Assembly: GCA_050951005.1 (NCBI GenBank)
Contig: JBMNIP010000002.1
Location: forward strand, 682,001 to 746,000
DNA length: 64,000 nucleotides
Origin: UMGS1519 sp050951005
Lineage (GTDB): Bacteria > Actinomycetota > Coriobacteriia > Coriobacteriales > Eggerthellaceae
Direction of reading: 5' to 3'
The position numbers and the translations under genes were made by a program. Positions 59,154-64,000 of this stretch are shown here, in pieces; positions within the stretch are counted from its first letter, which is position 1, and every line of letters starts with the position of its first letter. The notes beneath the pieces are model-generated. The model had not been told where the DNA came from. It did no database searches and worked only from the letters and a program-made list of their open reading frames with translations.

Positions 59154-60128
59154 ATGACTTGTACGCGCGAGGGAATCACGCAAGTGGCACTTGAGGAAAT
59201 TGACAAGGAATATCTTTGCAAGACATTGGACGAACTTCCCAAGTCACCGATGATTCCCCAGCATCTGCTTGATGCCATCGCCTATAAGCATCTCGATTTA
59301 GCCTATGCCACGCAGAGCAGCCTCCAGAAGCTTGACCTGTATCTTCCGCCCGAAGCAAACGACGCTTCGGAAAACACCGCACCGGTTCCCACGGTGATCT
59401 TTATCCACGGCGGCGGTTTCATTGCCGGAGATAAGCGCGACATGCAGGCCAGCGTCTACTTCGGCCTTTTGAACCATGGCTATGCGCTGGCTAGCGTCAA
59501 CTACCGTCTGGCACCCGCCGCGCATTTTCCCGATCCAGTGAAGGATTGCAAGGCTGCGGTCCGCTACCTGCGTGCGCATGCACGTGAATACAACCTGGAT
59601 GCAGGCCGTTTCGCCGTTGTCGGAAATTCCGCCGGCGCCTATATGGCATTGATGATAGCCTGCAGCCCGAATATCGGCTACTTGGAAGACCTTTCGACTG
59701 GAGATTCGCAATATGGCACGGAAGTGCGCTGCTGCGTATCCACCTATGCCCCGACGCACTTCGGCATCTTGGATGCGCAGAAGGAACAGGAAGGCATGGA
59801 AGGCCCAAATGCCGATGACCCGCATGTCCCTGAATGCCAGTTCATGGGCGCTCCCATCTCGTCGTTGTCGGAGGAGCTGGTTGCAGCTGCCAGCCCTGCT
59901 TCGTATCTTACGCGCCAGGTGCCGCCCCTGATGCTTCAGGCGGGAACGGCCGACCAGCTGGTTCCCTATACCCAGACGGTCTACTTCGCAAACGAGGCGA
60001 TGCAGGCTGCCGGTGAGGATAAGGTGAATCTCAAGATCGTACCCGGTGCAGGCCATCACGATCCGGCATTCAAGAGGCCGGCGTTCTTGGCACAGGTTCT
60101 TCCATTCCTGGATAGGTACCTGAAATAG
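59154..60128 (+). CDS. HSL-family alpha/beta hydrolase (esterase) 1
   Basis: A 324-residue hormone-sensitive-lipase-type esterase. The oxyanion loop HGGGF is at 85-89, the nucleophile elbow GNSAGA has Ser159, and the late GTADQLVPY and GAGHHDPAF supply Asp and His. There is no signal peptide, so it is cytoplasmic. AAAGGAGG precedes the ATG. It is followed 58 bases later by a second esterase of the same family. Acyl or aryl ester substrates are expected. Confidence 0.9.
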   Translation: MTCTREGITQVALEEIDKEYLCKTLDELPKSPMIPQHLLDAIAYKHLDLAYATQSSLQKLDLYLPPEANDASENTAPVPTVIFIHGGGFIAGDKRDMQASVYFGLLNHGYALASVNYRLAPAAHFPDPVKDCKAAVRYLRAHAREYNLDAGRFAVVGNSAGAYMALMIACSPNIGYLEDLSTGDSQYGTEVRCCVSTYAPTHFGILDAQKEQEGMEGPNADDPHVPECQFMGAPISSLSEELVAAASPASYLTRQVPPLMLQAGTADQLVPYTQTVYFANEAMQAAGEDKVNLKIVPGAGHHDPAFKRPAFLAQVLPFLDRYLK

Positions 60129-60186
60129 CCATACGTGGTTTCGTACGGCAAGCTAACAAACTGTTCCCGTTTTCAAGGAGGTAAGC

Positions 60187-61125
60187 ATGAAGATCGTCGC
60201 GTATCCGGGATACGAAAGCCAAGTGTATGCCTATCTGGGCGATGCCAACGGCGAGAAGGCATCCATGGAGGATATCCAAAAGTCCATCCTCGAATACGAG
60301 GTCGGGGAAGGCACGACGCTCGAAGACCGAATGATTCCCGGACCGAAGAATGGTTCCGACCTGCAGATCCGCATCATCAAGCCCGCCGGTTTGCCGGAGA
60401 AGGCCCCGATTGTCATCGATTTCCATGGCGGCGGATTCGTAAGCGGCAACAACGACATCGATAACTATCGAAACATCACCTTTGCGGAGACCACCCCATG
60501 CATCGTAGTATCCGTGGAATACCGCCTTTCGAATGAGGAGGTTCATTTCCCCGCACCCTTAGAAGATGCTATTGCCGCATATACCTGGGTGCACGAGCAT
60601 GCCGTAGAATTCGGCGGCGATTCGGAAAGGCTCGCCATCAACGGCACAAGCGCCGGAGCCACAATCGTGGGCGGATTGCAGCTGTACCTGCGCGATACGA
60701 ACTACCCCGTGCAGCCGAAGCTGACCATTATGAACTGCCCGGTAATCAAGCGCGGACCTTCGGGCTCCAAAACACAGCTGGGCATTATGGGCGATCCCGA
60801 TGCGCCGTTCACAACCGATGTCGAATACATCTACCTGCCGCCGGATGGGACCACCCCTTCATACTACGCATTTCCCGGGTACTGTCCCGACCTTTCGAAG
60901 CTCGGCCCGACGATGGTCATCGTGGCAGAATACGACCCGCTGCGCGACGAGGGACTGGAATACGGAAGCCGCCTGCTGAAAGCGGGCGTTCCGTGCGAGA
61001 TGCTCGTTGCACCGCGCGTGACCCATGGGTTCTGCACCATGAACCGCCCGCTGACCCATTGGGTGCATGCCGGCATCTGCGCATCGCTGCGCCGGGAGTT
61101 CGGCATGGAGATCACCGAATTCTGA
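60187..61125 (+). CDS. HSL-family alpha/beta hydrolase (esterase) 2
   Basis: A 312-residue esterase in the same family but distant from its neighbour. The oxyanion loop is DFHGGGFVSG (His80), the nucleophile elbow NGTSAGAT has Ser155, and EYDPLRDEG and THGFCTMN hold Asp and His. AAGGAGG precedes the ATG. It is likely co-transcribed with esterase 1 under LysR control. A strong terminator follows. Confidence 0.9.
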   Translation: MKIVAYPGYESQVYAYLGDANGEKASMEDIQKSILEYEVGEGTTLEDRMIPGPKNGSDLQIRIIKPAGLPEKAPIVIDFHGGGFVSGNNDIDNYRNITFAETTPCIVVSVEYRLSNEEVHFPAPLEDAIAAYTWVHEHAVEFGGDSERLAINGTSAGATIVGGLQLYLRDTNYPVQPKLTIMNCPVIKRGPSGSKTQLGIMGDPDAPFTTDVEYIYLPPDGTTPSYYAFPGYCPDLSKLGPTMVIVAEYDPLRDEGLEYGSRLLKAGVPCEMLVAPRVTHGFCTMNRPLTHWVHAGICASLRREFGMEITEF

Positions 61126-61176
61126 GAATCCCGGAAACACGGGCTGATAAACCCCGACGGAAAACGGTCTCTCGAA

Positions 61177-61216
61177 GCAGGCCGGAGCAGAACATGCTGC
61201 TCCGGCCTGCTTTTTC
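61177..61216 (+). terminator. Strong intrinsic terminator after esterase 2
   Basis: A perfect 14-bp stem GCAGGCCGGAGCAG / CTGCTCCGGCCTGC is followed by TTTTTCT. Confidence 0.95.
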
Positions 61217-61365
61217 TATCGGCGGACTGCCCAAGCCGAGCACGACCGACCCTCGCGGAGCACGCGTACAATGCGATCCGTTTCCGACTCCATCGTCCTC
61301 ACATTCCCCAACACTTTCGCGACTATTGCCTATGTTCTTTGTCCACGCAGGACTCTAGCATAGAA

Positions 61366-61386
61366 ATATCAACACGGTGTCTATAT
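61366..61386. promoter_or_regulatory. Putative TetR operator, copy 2
   Basis: ATATCAACACGGTGTCTATAT differs from copy 1 by one base (T to G at the centre) and lies 150 bases before the CocE gene. Confidence 0.6.
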
Positions 61387-61535
61387 ACATGAGAGGCGCA
61401 GCGTGAAGCGAACGATCGGGAACCGGTCCGGAACCACTCCGGCCAGGCTTGCCCACCTCGCCTTGCTGCAAACCAGGTTGTCAGGGCGCGCAGCATCCGC
61501 GCGATGACGGATGCCCACCGTTAAGGAGGCAGACC

Positions 61536-63197
61536 ATGTACGTGAACAAGAAATACCGTCCGAAGCAGCTCCTTGAACGCGTCCAGCGCTTCAAGCGGCC
61601 AAGGAACATCCAGGCTACCGAATGCAGCAGCAACATGGTCATCGAACGCGACGTGCATGTGCCGATGAGCGACGGAAGCTACCTGAGCGCCAACGTGTAC
61701 CGCCCGAACCTGCCGGGACGATTCCCGGTCGTGCTGTGCCTGCACCCCGGCGGAAAAGACATCCTGTGGAAGGATGACCAGCCCCTGTTCCCGTTCCGCT
61801 TTGCCCGGCAGCCCGGCCACATCTGCATCTCCGATGAGACGAGCTTCGAGGCACCCGACCCGAACTTCTGGGTGCCGAACGGCTACACGTTCATAAACAT
61901 CGACAAGCGGGGCTTCGGAATCTCCCCGAAAGGAGATGCCCCGCAGATGTATTGGGGGCCGGAGGAAATCGACGACATCTGCGACGCCATCGAATGGGCG
62001 GGCGAACAAAGCTGGTCCAATGGCAACGTCGGCATGTTGGGAGTGTCGTACCTTGCCATGAACCAGTACGCCACCGCCGCACGCCACCCGCGCCACCTGA
62101 AGGCAATCATCCCTTGGGAAGGCGCAGCAGATTTGTACCGGCACTTGCTGTTCTACGGCGGTATCCCCGAGATCGGCTTCGCCAACTTCGTGTTCGGGCG
62201 TGTGAGCCAAATCGGCTACGGCGTGTCGCTGAAAAAGCTGCAGGAAGAGCACCCGACCCGCGACGAGTTCTGGAAAAGCCTGGAGGTTGATTTCAGCCAG
62301 ATCGACGTGCCCATGCTCAACTGCCTGAACTTCGCGACCCAGATGCTCCACGCCCGGGGAAGCGCGCAGGCTTTCCGCGAGTCGGCGACAAAGGACAAGT
62401 GGATGTTCACCCACCGCACGGGCGAATGGACGACCTACTACTCACCCGAGGCGAACGCCCTCATGCGCAAGTTCTTCGACCGCTTCCTGAAAGGAGCGGA
62501 CAACGGCATGGAGAAGATACCGCGGGTACGCCTGGAGATCCGCGAGTTCAAAGACCGCGTCAAGGAGGTCCGCTACGAAGACGAGTACCCGCCGAAGAAC
62601 GTCGAGTGGACGCAGCTGTGCCTCGATGTCGACGGGCATTCGCTGCATACGGGTACGCCGGCACGCGATGCCTGCGCCGAGTTCGACCTGAGGCGCGGCA
62701 GCCTGCAGTTCTCGTACCGCTTCGATTGCGACGCCGAAATCGTGGGGCCGATGGTCTGCACCCTGTATATCGAGCTGCTGGGATGTGAGGATGCCTACCT
62801 GTTCGCGGGAGCGCAGAAGTTCCACAACGGGGAAGAAGTCGAGTTCGAGGGAGCCTACGGATTCGCCAACGACGTGGTGACGAAGGGCGCGATCCGCTGC
62901 GCGCTGCGTAAGGCGGAGCAGGACAAGGAGCACCCCTACCTGGTTCACTACAGCTTCGACGAGCCTCAGCCGATCAAGCCCGGCCAGGTAGCGAAGGTCG
63001 TGATCTCCCTTGAGAACCAGGCAACCTACTACCGCAAAGGCGACGAGCTGCGCTTCACGATCCAGGGTCGGAACCTGATAAGCGGGAAGATCATCCATCA
63101 GCCCTTCAACTTCCCCCTCAACGAGAAGGGAGCCTGCAGGGCCTACACCACCAAGGAGCATTGCAGCACGCTGCTGGTGCCCTTCATCAGGAAGTGA
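61536..63197 (+). CDS. CocE/NonD-family hydrolase
   Basis: A 553-residue hydrolase of the Xaa-Pro dipeptidyl peptidase/CocE superfamily. VIERDVHVPMSDGSYLSANVYRP is the family start; CLHPGGKD, IDKRGFGISPKGD and the nucleophile elbow MLGVSYLAMNQ (Ser) follow; the C-terminal jelly-roll has DGHSLHTG and QPIKPGQVAKVVISL. It should cleave amide or ester bonds of small substrates. AAGGAGG precedes the ATG at 61536. The duplicated TetR operator upstream suggests TetR control. Confidence 0.9.
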   Translation: MYVNKKYRPKQLLERVQRFKRPRNIQATECSSNMVIERDVHVPMSDGSYLSANVYRPNLPGRFPVVLCLHPGGKDILWKDDQPLFPFRFARQPGHICISDETSFEAPDPNFWVPNGYTFINIDKRGFGISPKGDAPQMYWGPEEIDDICDAIEWAGEQSWSNGNVGMLGVSYLAMNQYATAARHPRHLKAIIPWEGAADLYRHLLFYGGIPEIGFANFVFGRVSQIGYGVSLKKLQEEHPTRDEFWKSLEVDFSQIDVPMLNCLNFATQMLHARGSAQAFRESATKDKWMFTHRTGEWTTYYSPEANALMRKFFDRFLKGADNGMEKIPRVRLEIREFKDRVKEVRYEDEYPPKNVEWTQLCLDVDGHSLHTGTPARDACAEFDLRRGSLQFSYRFDCDAEIVGPMVCTLYIELLGCEDAYLFAGAQKFHNGEEVEFEGAYGFANDVVTKGAIRCALRKAEQDKEHPYLVHYSFDEPQPIKPGQVAKVVISLENQATYYRKGDELRFTIQGRNLISGKIIHQPFNFPLNEKGACRAYTTKEHCSTLLVPFIRK

Positions 63198-63264
63198 ACG
63201 GCTGGGGAAGAGCAAGCACAACGCGGCGCGCGGTACATCGCCGCGCACCCGTCGGATGCCCGCA

Positions 63265-64000
63265 CTAGATGGTGTAGTCCTCGGGCAGCTCATGCTTCAT
63301 GTGCAGCGCCCTGAAAGCCTTGTCGCGTATTGCCAGGAAATCTTCGCTCGTACGCTCCCTGAAGCCCTGGCTGATGGGAACGTCCACGATCTGGCTCACG
63401 CGGCCGGGATTGGCCGCCATGACCACGATGCGGTCGGCCAGGTAGACGGCCTCCTCTATGTCGTGCGTGACGAAGAGCACCGTCTTGTCCGTCTCCTTGG
63501 CTATCGTCCGCACATCGTCTTGCAACTTCATGCGCGTGATGGCATCGAGGGCCCCGAACGGCTCGTCCATGAACAGGATCTCGGGATCGACCGCCAGGCC
63601 GCGCGCGATGGAGACACGCTGCTGCATGCCGCCGGAAAGCTGCGACGGGTGCGCGTCGGCGAAATCCGAGAGCCCCACAAGCTCTATGTACTTCAGCGCC
63701 GTGGCGCGAACTTCCTGCTTCGAGAGGCCTTTTTTCTGCTCGAGCCCCAGCTCGACGTTCTCCAGCACCGTGCGCCAGGGAAACAGCCCGTACGCCTGGA
63801 AGATGGTCACGTACTCCGGAGAGGGCCCTGCCACTTCCTTGCCGTTGATGCGGACGGAGCCGCCCGTGGCCAGATCGAAGCCCGCCACGGCGTTGAGCAG
63901 GGTCGACTTCCCGCAGCCGGAAGGGCCCAGCAGGCAGACGAACTCGCCGCGCTCGACGGTCAGGTTGACGCCGGACAATGCCGTGAACGTACCGCCGCCG
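63265..64000 (-). CDS. TauB/SsuB/NrtD-type ABC ATPase, 5' end outside window
   Basis: The visible 245 residues are a nitrate/sulfonate/taurine-type ATPase: Walker A GPSGCGKST, the family-specific TIFQAYGLFPWRTVLENVELGL, signature LSGGMQQR, Walker B ILFMDEPFGALD and FVTHDIEEAVYLADRI. The frame runs off the right edge, reading GGTFTALSGVNL before the first listed Met-like codon. No permease or binding protein is in the window. The substrate could be a sulfonate, nitrate or an aromatic acid. Confidence 0.93.
   Translation of the reverse strand, partial: GGGTFTALSGVNLTVERGEFVCLLGPSGCGKSTLLNAVAGFDLATGGSVRINGKEVAGPSPEYVTIFQAYGLFPWRTVLENVELGLEQKKGLSKQEVRATALKYIELVGLSDFADAHPSQLSGGMQQRVSIARGLAVDPEILFMDEPFGALDAITRMKLQDDVRTIAKETDKTVLFVTHDIEEAVYLADRIVVMAANPGRVSQIVDVPISQGFRERTSEDFLAIRDKAFRALHMKHELPEDYTI

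Larger units (their letters stand above)
61126..61535. other. Intergenic region: terminator, TetR-gene relic and operator
   Basis: About 410 bases. It holds the terminator at 61177-61216 and, at 61290-61387, a copy of the 5' region of the TetR gene at 56373-56470: a 20-base identical block (start codon and leader), 41 unrelated bases in both copies, then a 37-base block with two mismatches. No TetR coding sequence follows the copied start. Confidence 0.7.

Overview
This GC-rich bacterial window most resembles a gut member of the Eggerthellaceae (Coriobacteriia). I infer this from the mix of large sortase-type surface proteins, Tat and Sec lipoproteins, OFA-type MFS carriers, a SirTM/macro pair and many small redox enzymes. 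No rRNA or other marker gene fixes the genus.

Region 1 (1-7500) is mostly housekeeping: a partial tilS, a small YvlD-like membrane protein, an apparent pepV-aminotransferase-mtnA run, tRNA-Leu(CAA), an NAD(P)H-hydrate epimerase and a TetR regulator. Region 2 (7500-27400) alternates surface proteins with small metabolic units. It holds a Cna_B surface protein with an overlapping secreted small ORF, a YqhA protein followed in frame by an orphan sorting signal, an SDR/cupin/AroE-like group, a SirTM-macro-Rrf2 operon, an NAD(P)-binding reductase behind a clear promoter and operator, an acidic lipoprotein, an LRR protein and a 1637-residue LPQTGD adhesin. Region 3 (27700-32200) carries alkylation repair (an Ada-AlkA fusion and Ogt), a DUF169 protein and an MFS carrier.

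Region 4 (32200-35500) is an AT-richer accessory island and the least ordinary part. It contains two tandem paralogous structured RNAs on the minus strand, each with its own terminator and with compensating stem changes; a small HTH protein; two related small orphan proteins, one frameshifted; and a translationally coupled two-gene cassette (acidic protein plus single-span membrane peptide) bracketed by two solitary type I-E CRISPR-like repeats, with no cas gene in view.

Region 5 (35500-44400) has a MarR gene with a methyltransferase continuing in frame after its stop codon, an SpxH/FrnE-like DsbA protein, a Fic protein, an SDR and a MerR-radical SAM-FecB/C/E operon driven by a classic 19-bp-spacer MerR promoter. 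Region 6 (44400-53300) holds two divergent surface proteins; the larger is cut from its own Cna_B domain and anchor by one in-frame TAA. Region 7 (53400-64000) has LtrA, a Tat lipoprotein esterase, a TetR gene, an OFA carrier, a LysR regulator divergent from two HSL-type esterases, a CocE-type hydrolase behind a duplicated TetR operator, and a partial TauB/SsuB-type ATPase. This suggests uptake and hydrolysis of ester substrates.
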